Assembly: GCA_963838205.1 (NCBI GenBank)
Contig: CAWIQF010000021.1
Coordinates: 62,001 to 126,000 of the forward strand
From: CAIVVT01 sp963838205
GTDB taxonomy: Bacteria > Acidobacteriota > Terriglobia > Bryobacterales > Bryobacteraceae
Length of the DNA stretch: 64,000 bases
Direction: 5' to 3'
Position 1 is the first letter of the stretch. Each line of letters opens with the position of its first letter. The notes beneath the pieces are model-generated. The model had not been told where the DNA came from. It searched no databases and worked only from the letters and a program-made list of their open reading frames with translations. Positions 32,209-40,878 of the stretch are shown here, in pieces. Position numbers and translations under genes: made by a program.

Positions 32209-32712
32209 ATGCTGGATACGATTCTTTTTTATAGCTTCGCGCTGCTCACGCTCGTCGGCGCCATCCTGACCGTGTCGCTGCGCAATGCGGTGTACTGCGC
32301 TATCGCGCTCGTCACATCGCTGGCCGGAGTGGCCGGCCTGTTCCTGCTGCAGAAGGCCGAGTTCCTGTTCGCCGTGCAGATCGTGCTCTACATCGGCGGC
32401 ATCACGGTGCTGTTCCTGTTCGTCATCATGCTCGTGAACCTCGACCAGACCGCGCATCAGCCGCGCTACCACCGGCACTGGCTCGTTCCGCTCGCCGCCA
32501 CCGCCGGCGTTGGCACGCTGTTCGTCGCTTTCCTGACGCGCGGCCGCGACCTGCTGGCGCTGCCCGCGCCGCGCCAAGCCGAAGCGGGCGGCAACGTCGA
32601 GCAACTGGCCGACATGCTGTTCCGCGACTACCTGGTGCCGTTTGAAGTGGCTTCGCTGTTGCTCCTGGTGGCCATTGTGGGCAGCGTCATGATGGCCCGG
32701 AAGAAGGTTTGA
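32209..32712 (+). CDS. nuoJ: NADH-quinone oxidoreductase subunit J
   Basis: 167 residues from the ATG at 32209 (MLDTILFYSFALLTLVGAIL). Five hydrophobic spans include the NuoJ signature segment AEFLFAVQIVLYIGGITVLFLFVIMLVNL, the pi-bulge TM3 region of ND6. It is a membrane-arm subunit near the quinone channel. A frame upstream to 32173 exists but has no good start context. Confidence 0.92.
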   Translation: MLDTILFYSFALLTLVGAILTVSLRNAVYCAIALVTSLAGVAGLFLLQKAEFLFAVQIVLYIGGITVLFLFVIMLVNLDQTAHQPRYHRHWLVPLAATAGVGTLFVAFLTRGRDLLALPAPRQAEAGGNVEQLADMLFRDYLVPFEVASLLLLVAIVGSVMMARKKV

Positions 32713-32734
32713 CGCCAAACCGGAAAAGACGAAA

Positions 32735-33046
32735 ATGTTTCACCCCGTCACAACCGCCCATTACCTCGTGCTCAGCGCCGCTCTGCTGCTCATCGGCACT
32801 CTCGGCATTCTGCTGCGCCGCAACGTCGTCGTCATCATGATGTCGATCGAGCTGATTCTCAACGCGGTCAACGTGAACCTGGTTGCCTTCAGCGGCCACC
32901 TGAAGACGCTCAACGGGCAGATTTTCGCGATCTTTGTGATCACCGTGGCCGTGGCCGAGGCCGCCGTGGGTCTGGGCATTCTCATCGCGCTGTTCCGCAA
33001 TAAGGAGACGGTGCTGGTCGACGAGATCGATCTCCTGAAATGGTAA
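32735..33046 (+). CDS. nuoK: NADH-quinone oxidoreductase subunit K
   Basis: 103 residues, three transmembrane helices. IMMSIELILNAVNVNLVAF and VAEAAVGLGILIALFRNKE contain the two buried glutamates that lie on the proton path in NuoK/ND4L. Normal length. It is 22 bases after nuoJ. Confidence 0.95.
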   Translation: MFHPVTTAHYLVLSAALLLIGTLGILLRRNVVVIMMSIELILNAVNVNLVAFSGHLKTLNGQIFAIFVITVAVAEAAVGLGILIALFRNKETVLVDEIDLLKW

Positions 33047-33071
33047 GCCGCTCCAGGAAGAAGAAGTGACG

Positions 33072-35081
33072 ATGAACTTTCTCGACCTCATCTGGCTGAT
33101 CCCGCTGGTGCCCCTCTTGGGCGCGGCGGTGATGCTCTTTTTCGGGCGTCGCCTGCCCAAAGCGGCCATCAGTATCATCTCGCCCGGCGCGGTCGGCGTT
33201 TCGTTTTTGCTGTCGCTCGGCGCCGTCATCCAACTCGCCGGCCTGCCCCACCGGCTGCACCAGGTCACGCTATTCCAATGGCTGCCTTTGTTGAAAGTGG
33301 ATTTCGCCTACCTGCTCGATCCGCTCAGCGCGGTGATGATCCTCGTCGTCACCGGCGTCGGCTTTCTGATCCACGTCTATTCCATCGGCTACATGGGCCA
33401 CGAGGGCGGATACTACCGCTTCTTCGGGTACCTCAACCTGTTTATCTTTTTCATGCTGACCCTGGTGCTGGCCAACAACTACGCGTTGTTGTTCGTCGGC
33501 TGGGAAGGTGTCGGCCTGTGCAGCTACCTGCTGATCGGTTTTTACTTCAATAAGAAATCGGCCGGCGACGCCGGCAAGAAAGCTTTCATCGTTAACCGCA
33601 TCGGCGACGCGGGCTTCATCCTGGGGATGTTCTTCCTCTACCAGATCACCGATTCGCTCAAATTCACCGACGTCAATGAAGCGCTGCGGTCGGCGCGCTT
33701 CGGCGTGGAGCAGCACTTCGGTCTGCTAAGCCTGACGGCGCTGCTGCTGTTCATCGGCGCAACCGGCAAATCGGCGCAGATTCCGTTGTACATCTGGCTG
33801 CCCGACGCGATGGAGGGTCCGACGCCCGTCTCCGCTTTGATCCACGCCGCGACCATGGTCACCGCGGGCGTCTACATGGTGGCGCGCTCGAACGTGCTGT
33901 ACCAGTTGACACCCGAGACTTCGTTTCTCATCGCCGGCGTCGGCGCGGCGACGGCCATCTTCGCGGCCTCGATCGGTCTGGTGCAGAACGACATCAAGCG
34001 CGTGCTGGCCTACTCCACCGTCAGCCAACTCGGCTACATGTTTGTCGCCGCGGGCGTGGGCGCATACTGGGTGGCCATCTTCCATCTCTATACGCACGCC
34101 TTCTTCAAGGCCCTGCTGTTCCTCGGCGCCGGCAGCGTGATCCACGCCATGAGCGGCGAGCAGGACATGCGGCGCATGGGCGGGCTGAAGGGTAAAATCC
34201 CGGTCACCTTCACGACCATGTTCATCGCTTCGCTGGCCATCGCCGGCATCCCCGGCTTCGCCGGGTTCTTCTCTAAAGACGAAATCATCTGGCAGACCTA
34301 CAGCTCGCCGCTCGGCTCGCGCTTCCTCACCGTGGTCGGCCTGATCACCGCCGCCATGACGGCGTTTTACATGTGGCGGCTGATGTTCCTGACCTTCTAC
34401 GGCCAGGGGCGCATGGACGAGCGCACGCGCCAGCACGTCCACGAATCGCCGCGCACCATGACCGTTCCGCTGATGGTGCTCGCCGCCGGCAGCGCGTTCG
34501 CCGGCTGGCTCGGCGTGCCCAAGCTGTTCGGTCTGCCCGCCTTCTTCCAAAGCTTTGAACACTGGCTCGAGCCCGTCTTCGAACCCGTGAACACCATCGC
34601 GCGCGATGGCGCAGAACACGCCGGCCACGCCGCTGAAATGTTCCTGATGGGCGTCTCCATCGTGCTCGCGCTCGGCGGCATCTACGTCGCCCGCTACGTT
34701 TATCTCAAGCTGCGCGCCGATCAACGCCCCACGGGCGGCCTCCTCTATCCCGTGCTCTACAACAAGTGGTACGTTGACGAGATTTACGACCTGGTTTTCG
34801 TGCGCGGCCTCTCGCTCGGCGGCGGCGCGGCGTGCGCGCGCTTCGACTCGGGCGTCGTCGACGGCGGCGTGAACGGCACGGCCTGGGCCACGCGCTTCGT
34901 CTCGACCGTCTCGATGTGGTGGGACACCTGGATTGTCGACGGACTGGTGAACCTGGGCGCCTTCACCGTGCGCGCTCTCTCGTTCCCCGTACGCTTTTTG
35001 CAGACCGGCTTTCTGCAAAGCTACGCGCTGGTCTTCGTGCTCGGCCTGATCCTGATTTTCGGCTACTACTGGGTGCGTTAA
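33072..35081 (+). CDS. nuoL: NADH-quinone oxidoreductase subunit L
   Basis: 669 residues from the ATG at 33072; a GTG two codons earlier is possible. An antiporter-like proton-pumping subunit (ND5). Typical segments are VDFAYLLDPLSAVMILVVTGVG, YALLFVGWEGVGLCSYLLIGF, KSAQIPLYIWLPDAMEGPTPVSALIHAATMVTAGVY and IKRVLAYSTVSQLGYMF. The C-terminal extension includes the lateral helix region. GGAAGAAGAAG precedes the start. Confidence 0.96.
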   Translation: MNFLDLIWLIPLVPLLGAAVMLFFGRRLPKAAISIISPGAVGVSFLLSLGAVIQLAGLPHRLHQVTLFQWLPLLKVDFAYLLDPLSAVMILVVTGVGFLIHVYSIGYMGHEGGYYRFFGYLNLFIFFMLTLVLANNYALLFVGWEGVGLCSYLLIGFYFNKKSAGDAGKKAFIVNRIGDAGFILGMFFLYQITDSLKFTDVNEALRSARFGVEQHFGLLSLTALLLFIGATGKSAQIPLYIWLPDAMEGPTPVSALIHAATMVTAGVYMVARSNVLYQLTPETSFLIAGVGAATAIFAASIGLVQNDIKRVLAYSTVSQLGYMFVAAGVGAYWVAIFHLYTHAFFKALLFLGAGSVIHAMSGEQDMRRMGGLKGKIPVTFTTMFIASLAIAGIPGFAGFFSKDEIIWQTYSSPLGSRFLTVVGLITAAMTAFYMWRLMFLTFYGQGRMDERTRQHVHESPRTMTVPLMVLAAGSAFAGWLGVPKLFGLPAFFQSFEHWLEPVFEPVNTIARDGAEHAGHAAEMFLMGVSIVLALGGIYVARYVYLKLRADQRPTGGLLYPVLYNKWYVDEIYDLVFVRGLSLGGGAACARFDSGVVDGGVNGTAWATRFVSTVSMWWDTWIVDGLVNLGAFTVRALSFPVRFLQTGFLQSYALVFVLGLILIFGYYWVR

Positions 35082-35084
35082 ACC

Positions 35085-36722
35085 ATGCCGTCGCACATAC
35101 TCTCGATCGTCCTCTTCACCCCGCTGGTCGGGCTGCTGGTGCTGCTGCTGATCCCCGGCGAGAATAAGTTCCTCATCCGGCTGTGGGCCAACATCGCCGC
35201 CGCCGCGGGCTTCCTCGTTTCGTTGCCGCTGGTCCTGGGCTTCGATCGTGCGAAGGACGGCTACCAGTTCCTCGAGCGCGCCGACTGGATCCCCTCGCTC
35301 GGCGTGCAGTACCTGGTCGGCATCGACGGCATCTCGCTGCTGATGGTCATGCTCACCACCGTCATGGGCTTCGTTGCCATCTTCAGCTCCTGGGTTTCGA
35401 TCAACGACCGCGTCAAGGAATACTACGCCATGTTCCTGCTGCAGCAGGTCGGCATGATCGGCGTCTTCATCTCGCTCGACTTCCTGCTGTTCTATGTTTT
35501 CTGGGAACTGGTGCTGGTGCCGATGTACTTTATCATCGGCATCTGGGGCGGCCCGCGTAAGCTCTATGCGGCCATCAAATTCTTCCTCTATACCCTTGCC
35601 GGCGGCGTGCTCATGCTGCTCGGCATCCTGACGCTCTACTTCCAATACGCCCAGCAGTTCGGCCGCTACACCTTCGAAATCTCGGAACTGATGAAGCTCT
35701 CGCTGCCCCTGGGCCTGCAGCAATGGGTCTTCTGGGCCTTCTTCATCGGCTTCGCCATCAAGGTGCCGATGTTCCCATTCCACACCTGGCTGCCCGACGC
35801 GCATACCGAGGCGCCCACGGCCGGCTCGGTCATCCTCGCCGCGGTCCTGCTGAAGATGGGCACTTACGGTTTCATCCGCTTCTCGCTGCCGTTGTTGCCT
35901 AATGCCTCCGCGGACAAAACGATTGTCACGGTTCTCGCCGTCCTCTCGCTGATCGGCATCCTCTACGGCGCGCTGGTCAGCCTGGTGCAGCAGGATTGGA
36001 AGAAACTCGTCGCCTATTCATCCGTCAGCCACCTTGGCTTCTGTACGCTCGGCATCTTCGCGCTCAACCAGAGCGGCCTCAGCGGGTCGATCATCCAGCA
36101 GCTCAACCACGGCATCTCCACCGGCATGCTGTTCCTTGTCGTGGGCGTCATCTACGAACGCCGCCACACCCGTGAAATCAAGCAATTCGGCGGCCTCGCC
36201 CATGTCATGCCCAACTACGCCATTGTCTTCGCCATCGCCATGCTTTCCAGCGCCGGCCTGCCTTTGCTCAATGGCTTCATCGGAGAATTCACCATCCTTC
36301 AGGGCGCATTCGAGGCCAATAAAATCTGGGCCGCCTTCGCCGTGCTCGGCATCATCTTCGGCGCGGCCTACCTGCTGTGGCTCTACCAGCGCACCATGCT
36401 CGGCGAGATCACCAACGAAAAGAACCGCGGCCTGCCCGATCTCACCTGGCGCGAATGGGCCGTCTTCGTGCCGCTGATCCTGTGGGCCGTGAGCATCGGC
36501 ATCTATCCCAAGCCCTACTTCGATCTTCTCGATAAGCCCGTCGCGCAGATCGTTCACCGCGTCCACCAGTCGGCCAACACGCCGCTGGTCTCGCTACATA
36601 GGGGACAGTCACCTCTGTCCCTTGTGGACAGAGCGGACTGTCCCCCTCATCCGAAAGGCACTGACACTCCCCCTCAACCCGCTTCCTTGGACTCGGCCGC
36701 CGCGGAGGCTCGCATCCGATGA
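35085..36722 (+). CDS. nuoM: NADH-quinone oxidoreductase subunit M
   Basis: 545 residues; ND4-type proton pump. FWELVLVPMYFIIGIWGGP, FAIKVPMFPFHTWLPDAHTEAPTAGSVILAAVLLKMGTYG and WKKLVAYSSVSHLGFCTLG are diagnostic. The last 45 residues (from VSLHRGQSPLSLVDRADCPP) are not family sequence: they are encoded by a perfect nested hairpin (36601-36645) and following bases, so the C-terminus was probably extended by insertion of a REP-like element. The stop overlaps nuoN (ATGA). Confidence 0.94.
   Translation: MPSHILSIVLFTPLVGLLVLLLIPGENKFLIRLWANIAAAAGFLVSLPLVLGFDRAKDGYQFLERADWIPSLGVQYLVGIDGISLLMVMLTTVMGFVAIFSSWVSINDRVKEYYAMFLLQQVGMIGVFISLDFLLFYVFWELVLVPMYFIIGIWGGPRKLYAAIKFFLYTLAGGVLMLLGILTLYFQYAQQFGRYTFEISELMKLSLPLGLQQWVFWAFFIGFAIKVPMFPFHTWLPDAHTEAPTAGSVILAAVLLKMGTYGFIRFSLPLLPNASADKTIVTVLAVLSLIGILYGALVSLVQQDWKKLVAYSSVSHLGFCTLGIFALNQSGLSGSIIQQLNHGISTGMLFLVVGVIYERRHTREIKQFGGLAHVMPNYAIVFAIAMLSSAGLPLLNGFIGEFTILQGAFEANKIWAAFAVLGIIFGAAYLLWLYQRTMLGEITNEKNRGLPDLTWREWAVFVPLILWAVSIGIYPKPYFDLLDKPVAQIVHRVHQSANTPLVSLHRGQSPLSLVDRADCPPHPKGTDTPPQPASLDSAAAEARIR
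36601..36645. repeat. REP-like nested hairpin inside the nuoM 3' end
   Basis: Outer arms GGGGACAGTC and GACTGTCCCC (10 bp, perfect) and inner arms CTCTGTCC and GGACAGAG (8 bp, perfect) around CTTGT. It is coding in nuoM. GGGGACAGTC..GACTGTCCCC elements recur in many bacterial genomes as REP-type palindromes (from memory). Confidence 0.75.
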
Positions 36723-38245
36723 GCATCTATTACAGCTCCACCGATCACTTCGTCCTTCTGCCCGCCATCCTGCTCGCGCTTTTCGGCTGCGCCACTCTGC
36801 TCTTCGATTTCTGGATCTTCCCGGAACCGAAGCAGCGCCGGTATCTGGTCTGGTTCCTGCTCGCCGGCGAAGCCTTCGCCGGCGTGGCGCTGGCGCGCCA
36901 GAACCTCGAGCTCGTGGCTCCTCAGTTGAGCCCGTTCAAGGCGCTGCTCGGCCTATTGCAGGGGAGCCTTGCCGCGCAGCCGGCCAGTGAGATTTCGGCC
37001 TTCCACGGCGCCCTCGTCATCGACGGCTTCTCGCTGTACTTCCATTGGATCTTCCTCGCCACCACGGTCCTGGTCGCGCTCTTCTCCTACCGCTACTTCG
37101 AAGTCCGCGACGAGCACCACGGCGAGTATTACGGCCTGCTCATGCTGGCCCAGGTCGGCATGTTCTTTCTGGCCAGCGGCACCGAGTTGGTCACGCTGTT
37201 CATCGGCCTCGAAACCATGGCCGTCTCGTTCTACATCCTGGTCGGCTTCATGCGCCGCGACCAGCGTTCCAACGAGGCCGCCTTGAAGTACCTCCTGCTC
37301 GGCGGCTTCTCGAGCGGCTTCCTGGTCTATGGATTCTCGATTCTCTACGGACTCTCCGGCTCCACGCGGCTGAGCGACATCGGCAACGCCGTCGCCGCGC
37401 GCGATCCCTTTGACCCGCTGGTGTTCCTCGCCGTCGCCACGATCCTCGTCGGCCTTTTCTTCAAAATCTCCGCCGCGCCCTTCCATATGTGGGCTCCCGA
37501 CGCCTATGAAGGCGCGCCCACCACCGTCGCCGCCTATCTCGCCGTCGGCTCGAAGGCCGCCTCGTTCGCCTTGATTCTGCGCCTGCTGCTCGGCCCCCTG
37601 GCCACGGCCCGCGCGGCCTGGGAGCCGCTGCTCATCGGCGCCGCGGTGCTCTCCATGACCATCGGCAATCTCGCCGCGCTCACGCAGACCAATACCAAGC
37701 GCCTGCTGGCCTACAGCTCCATCAACCACGCCGGCTACATCCTGCTCGGCATCATCGCCGGCAATGCCATGGGCATCCAGGGCGTGCTGATTTACATTCT
37801 GGTCTACGCCTTCATGAACCTCGGCGCGTTCCTCGTGCTGACCTCGCTGGCCAGTCGCGGCATCGCCGGCGACGATATCAACGACCTCAAGGGCCTGATG
37901 CAGAAAAGCCCCGCCCACGCTTTGTGGATGCTGATCTTCCTGCTCTCGCTGGCCGGCATTCCGCCCACCGCCGGCTTCCTCGGCAAGTACCTGATCTTCC
38001 TGTCGCTGCTCGAAACCGGCCACACCGTGCTGGCCGTCATCGCCGCGCTCTACGTCGCCGTCGCCATCTATTATTACTTCCGCCTCGTGCGCGCCATGTT
38101 CACCGCGCCTCAGGAGAACGCGGAGCCGGTCTCCTCCAGCCTCGGCCTGAAAGTGGCGCTTGGCGTCACCGGAGTGCTCACGCTCGTCATCGGCGTGTAT
38201 CCCGAACCGTGGGTGCGCTTCGCCCAGTGGAGCATCACTCGCTGA
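36719..38245 (+). CDS. nuoN: NADH-quinone oxidoreductase subunit N
   Basis: 508 residues, ND2-type antiporter-like subunit. GTELVTLFIGLETMAVSFYILVGF, FKISAAPFHMWAPDAYEGAPTTVAAYLAVGSKAASFALI and TKRLLAYSSINHAGYILLG are conserved NuoN segments with the key lysines in broken helices. It overlaps nuoM by 4 bases and precedes nuoH by 11. Confidence 0.95.
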   Translation: MSIYYSSTDHFVLLPAILLALFGCATLLFDFWIFPEPKQRRYLVWFLLAGEAFAGVALARQNLELVAPQLSPFKALLGLLQGSLAAQPASEISAFHGALVIDGFSLYFHWIFLATTVLVALFSYRYFEVRDEHHGEYYGLLMLAQVGMFFLASGTELVTLFIGLETMAVSFYILVGFMRRDQRSNEAALKYLLLGGFSSGFLVYGFSILYGLSGSTRLSDIGNAVAARDPFDPLVFLAVATILVGLFFKISAAPFHMWAPDAYEGAPTTVAAYLAVGSKAASFALILRLLLGPLATARAAWEPLLIGAAVLSMTIGNLAALTQTNTKRLLAYSSINHAGYILLGIIAGNAMGIQGVLIYILVYAFMNLGAFLVLTSLASRGIAGDDINDLKGLMQKSPAHALWMLIFLLSLAGIPPTAGFLGKYLIFLSLLETGHTVLAVIAALYVAVAIYYYFRLVRAMFTAPQENAEPVSSSLGLKVALGVTGVLTLVIGVYPEPWVRFAQWSITR

Positions 38246-38256
38246 GAGGCCAACTC

Positions 38257-39435
38257 ATGCAAGCCATTCTTTCCAACCCCTGGTTCCTGCCCCTGGCCCT
38301 GACCCTGGTCATCATCGCCGTCGTCCCCCTCGCCGTCGCCTACACCGTGCTGCTCGAACGCAAGGTTCTGGCCGATATGCAGGTCCGTCTCGGCCCCATG
38401 CGCGTCGGCCCGCACGGCGTGCTGCAGACCCTCGCCGACGCCGTCAAGCTGCTGCTCAAAGAAGACCTCATTCCCGGCGAGGCCAACGGCTTTCTGTTCC
38501 GCTGCGCGCCCGTGATCTCCTTCTTCACCGCCGCCACCTGCCTCGCCGTCATCCCATTCAGCAACACGCTGCATGTCGTCAACGTCAATGTCGGCCTGCT
38601 TGTAATCACGGCTCTCTCGAGCATCGGCATCCTCGGCATTATTCTCGGTGGCTGGTCTTCCAACAGCCACTACTCCCTGCTCGGCGGGCTGCGCGGCGCA
38701 GCGCAACTGGTCAGCTATGAAGTGGCTCTCTCGTTGGCGCTCGTCTCCGGCGTCATGGCCGCGGGCACGCTCTCCCTGCCCGGCATCGTCAACGCCCAGC
38801 TCCACCGCCACGTCTGGTTCGTCTTCGATAACTTCGGCCTGATGATCGTGCCCTTCATGGTCTACTTCATCAGCTCCATCGCCGAGACCAACCGCGCCCC
38901 CTTCGATCTGCCCGAGGCCGATAGCGAGCTCGTCTCCGGCTACTCCACCGAGTACAGCGGATTCCGCTGGTCGATCTACTTTCTCTCCGAATACACCGCC
39001 ATGTTTGTCGTCGGCAGCGTCGCCGTCACCGTCTTCTGGGGCGGCTGGCTGCGCCCCTTCCCGGGCGTCGCCTGGCTCGCCGCGCCGCTCAATTACGGCG
39101 GCCCGCTGGTGGTCTTCGGCCTGGTCGGCGCGCTCTGTCTCTACCTTGTAAAGAGGCAGCCTATCCGCGGCTACACCATCGCCATGGTGTGCCTGGCGGT
39201 GGCCTTCTTCGCCCTCGCCGCGCTATTCCTGATCCCGGCCGTGAACGCGCCCTCCGCGCCCGTCTTCTGGTTCCTGCTCAAACTGTTCCTGGTCCTGTAT
39301 GTGATGATCTGGCTGCGCGGCACTTTCCCGCGCTACCGCTACGATCAGCTCATGAATATCGGCTGGAAAGTGATGATCCCTACCGCCCTCGGCGCACTCT
39401 TCGTCAACGCGCTGGTCGGCATCCTGCGCGGCTGA
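38257..39435 (+). CDS. nuoH: NADH-quinone oxidoreductase subunit H
   Basis: 392 residues from the ATG at 38257 (MQAILSNPWFLPLALTLVII). VAYTVLLERKVLADMQVRLGPMRVGPHGVLQTLADAVKLLLKED is the NuoH/ND1 signature that contacts quinone. SSIAETNRAPFDLPEADSELVSGYSTEYSG is the conserved acidic loop linking quinone to the pumps. Its place after nuoN, at the operon end, differs from the E. coli order, where it follows nuoG. An upstream-extended frame is part of nuoN. Confidence 0.95.
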   Translation: MQAILSNPWFLPLALTLVIIAVVPLAVAYTVLLERKVLADMQVRLGPMRVGPHGVLQTLADAVKLLLKEDLIPGEANGFLFRCAPVISFFTAATCLAVIPFSNTLHVVNVNVGLLVITALSSIGILGIILGGWSSNSHYSLLGGLRGAAQLVSYEVALSLALVSGVMAAGTLSLPGIVNAQLHRHVWFVFDNFGLMIVPFMVYFISSIAETNRAPFDLPEADSELVSGYSTEYSGFRWSIYFLSEYTAMFVVGSVAVTVFWGGWLRPFPGVAWLAAPLNYGGPLVVFGLVGALCLYLVKRQPIRGYTIAMVCLAVAFFALAALFLIPAVNAPSAPVFWFLLKLFLVLYVMIWLRGTFPRYRYDQLMNIGWKVMIPTALGALFVNALVGILRG

Positions 39436-39450
39436 AGGTCCGCCCCCCGT

Positions 39451-39502
39451 TACTGAGCCGCGCTCGTTACTGAGCCGCGACTGTCAAGGAGCGGTCTGCT
39501 CA
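39451..39502. repeat. Dispersed GAGCCGCGACTGTCAAGGAGCGGTC-like repeat, locus A
   Basis: Two tandem partial units (ACTGAGCCGCGCTCGTT and ACTGAGCCGCGACTGTCAAG followed by GAGCGGTC) after the nuoH stop. Related to the arrays at 41797 and 56195. Confidence 0.6.
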
Positions 39503-39552
39503 TGATCGCCCCGTCCGTGATTCGGCTAGGTCAACTATTGTAAACTCGAATC

Positions 39553-39780
39553 GTGAACACGCCTCTGCGCCTGACCGCAATCATCGAACGGGAAGACGAC
39601 GGCTTCGTCTCGCTCTGCCCGGATCTCGACATTGCCAGCCAGGGCTCCTCCATCGAGGAGGCCCGCGCCAATCTGGTCGAGGCGCTGACTCTTTTCTTCG
39701 AGACAGCGGATCCCTCGGAAGTCAGCCGGCGCTTCCACCCCGAGGTCTTTGTGACGCACGTCGAGGTCCCGGTTGGGTAA
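39553..39780 (+). CDS. hicB: HicB-family antitoxin
   Basis: 75 residues from a GTG (GTGAACACGCCTC). LTAIIEREDDGFVSLCPDLDIASQGSSIEEARANLVEALTLFFE is the HicB fold, a degraded RNase H-like domain that binds HicA. No C-terminal DNA-binding domain is present, so this is the short HicB type. It overlaps hicA by 8 bases; antitoxin-first order. Confidence 0.88.
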   Translation: MNTPLRLTAIIEREDDGFVSLCPDLDIASQGSSIEEARANLVEALTLFFETADPSEVSRRFHPEVFVTHVEVPVG

Positions 39781-40000
39781 GCTGCGGGCTCTATCTGGAT
39801 CGGATGTTTGCCGGATCCTCGAGGCCAATGGATTCGTCGCCGTCCGCCAGCGCGGCAGCCATCGCATCATGCAGAAGCGGTTCGATGGCACTACCATCAC
39901 CGTTCCCGTTCCGCTTCACGACACGATTCGCCGTGGGACGCTCTCAAGTATCGTCCGGCAATCGGAATTGCCTAGATCCTTGTTCGAATCCACTGACTAG
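39773..40000 (+). CDS. hicA: HicA-family mRNA interferase toxin
   Basis: 75 residues from a TTG inside the hicB end. LSGSDVCRILEANGFVAVRQRGSHRIMQKRFDGTTITVPVPLHDTIRRGTLSSIVRQ matches HicA, with the catalytic His in GSHRIM. It is a double-stranded-RNA-binding-like fold that cleaves mRNA until neutralised by HicB. It faces, tail to tail, the HigAB-like pair. Confidence 0.9.
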   Translation: MGKLRALSGSDVCRILEANGFVAVRQRGSHRIMQKRFDGTTITVPVPLHDTIRRGTLSSIVRQSELPRSLFESTD

Positions 40001-40072
40001 GCCCTCCCTCCCCGCCATAGCCGGCCACCCCCACGCGCCGTCCCGAAACTTACTCTCTCTGATTCATTCAAC

Positions 40073-40369
40073 TCATGGGTGAGCGTCGGCGGAAATCCGT
40101 TGCACCCGGATCTCCTTCTCGCGCTTGCGTGTCCGGGCGATGTCGTAGGAAACCTGCATCCGCATGAGCGTGTCCATCTTCACGCCGAAGGCCTTTTCGA
40201 CTCTCAGGGCCATTTCGCCCGAAAGGCCGGCCTTGCCGTTCAGCAGGCTGGACAGCGCCGGGCGGGAAACTTTCAGCGCCGCCGCCGCCGCCGTCACGGA
40301 CAGCCCCGCGGGCTCGATGATCTCCGTGCGGATGAAATCTCCGGGGTGCGGCGGGTTCTTCATGGGCAT
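40073..40369 (-). CDS. higA: HigA-family antitoxin
   Basis: 98 residues from the ATG at 40369 (MPMKNPPHPGDFIRTEIIEP). The sequence NPPHPGDFIRTEIIEPAGLSVTAAAAALKVSRPALSSLLNGKAGLSGEMALRVEKAFG is diagnostic of HigA (VapI-type XRE helix-turn-helix). It should bind the HigB toxin encoded 20 bases upstream and repress the operon. Confidence 0.92.
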   Translation of the reverse strand: MPMKNPPHPGDFIRTEIIEPAGLSVTAAAAALKVSRPALSSLLNGKAGLSGEMALRVEKAFGVKMDTLMRMQVSYDIARTRKREKEIRVQRISADAHP

Positions 40370-40389
40370 TGCGGTTGCTCCCTTTTCCA

Positions 40390-40716
40390 CTAGTAGTAAT
40401 CTTCCAAATTCAGTTCGAAGATTTCGCGCTCCGCCCGGTCGATGCGGAACGTCAATCGCCGGTTCCGGGTGACGCTCAGGCTCCACATGCCCCGCCGATC
40501 GCCGGCCAATATGTGCGCCTTCCAGGCTGGTAGCGAACGCAGCTCCTCCGGATCATCCATGCCGTCGAGGAAAGCGAACATCTTGCGCAACTTGTCCACC
40601 GTGTCCGGTGGAACGCCCTTGGCGCTGTCTTCTTCGTAGAGCCTCTTGAGGCCCTTATGGGCGAAACTGCGTATGTTCACCGGGAGATCTGTAGCCTGTA
40701 GCTTAACACTTATCAT
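40390..40716 (-). CDS. higB: HigB-family toxin
   Basis: 108 residues from the ATG at 40716 (MISVKLQATDLPVNIRSFAH). SFAHKGLKRLYEEDSAKGVPPDTVDKLRKMFAFLDGMDDPEELRSLPAWKAHILAGDRRGMWSLSVTRNRRLTFRI matches HigB plasmid-maintenance-killer toxins (RelE fold, ribosome-dependent mRNA cleavage). The usual HigB-HigA order is kept. Confidence 0.92.
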   Translation of the reverse strand: MISVKLQATDLPVNIRSFAHKGLKRLYEEDSAKGVPPDTVDKLRKMFAFLDGMDDPEELRSLPAWKAHILAGDRRGMWSLSVTRNRRLTFRIDRAEREIFELNLEDYY

Positions 40717-40878
40717 CCCGCGCTGCAATCCGCCGCTGACCCGGGCCCGCACCCGGCGTTCACAGAATCCTGATCCTCTGCGAAACGTACGAAATTGTGA
40801 CAAGCGTTGCGCATCCGAACTGATGCGCCCTGACCCCAGAGGATGCGGCGACTCTGAACCCGCGCTCTGCCCGATCCC

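Noticed and set aside
33726..35804. Long minus-strand open frame opposite nuoL and nuoM
   Set aside because: Its charged, His/Glu/Gln-rich product is the mirror of GC-rich membrane-protein codons; nuoL and nuoM are certain.
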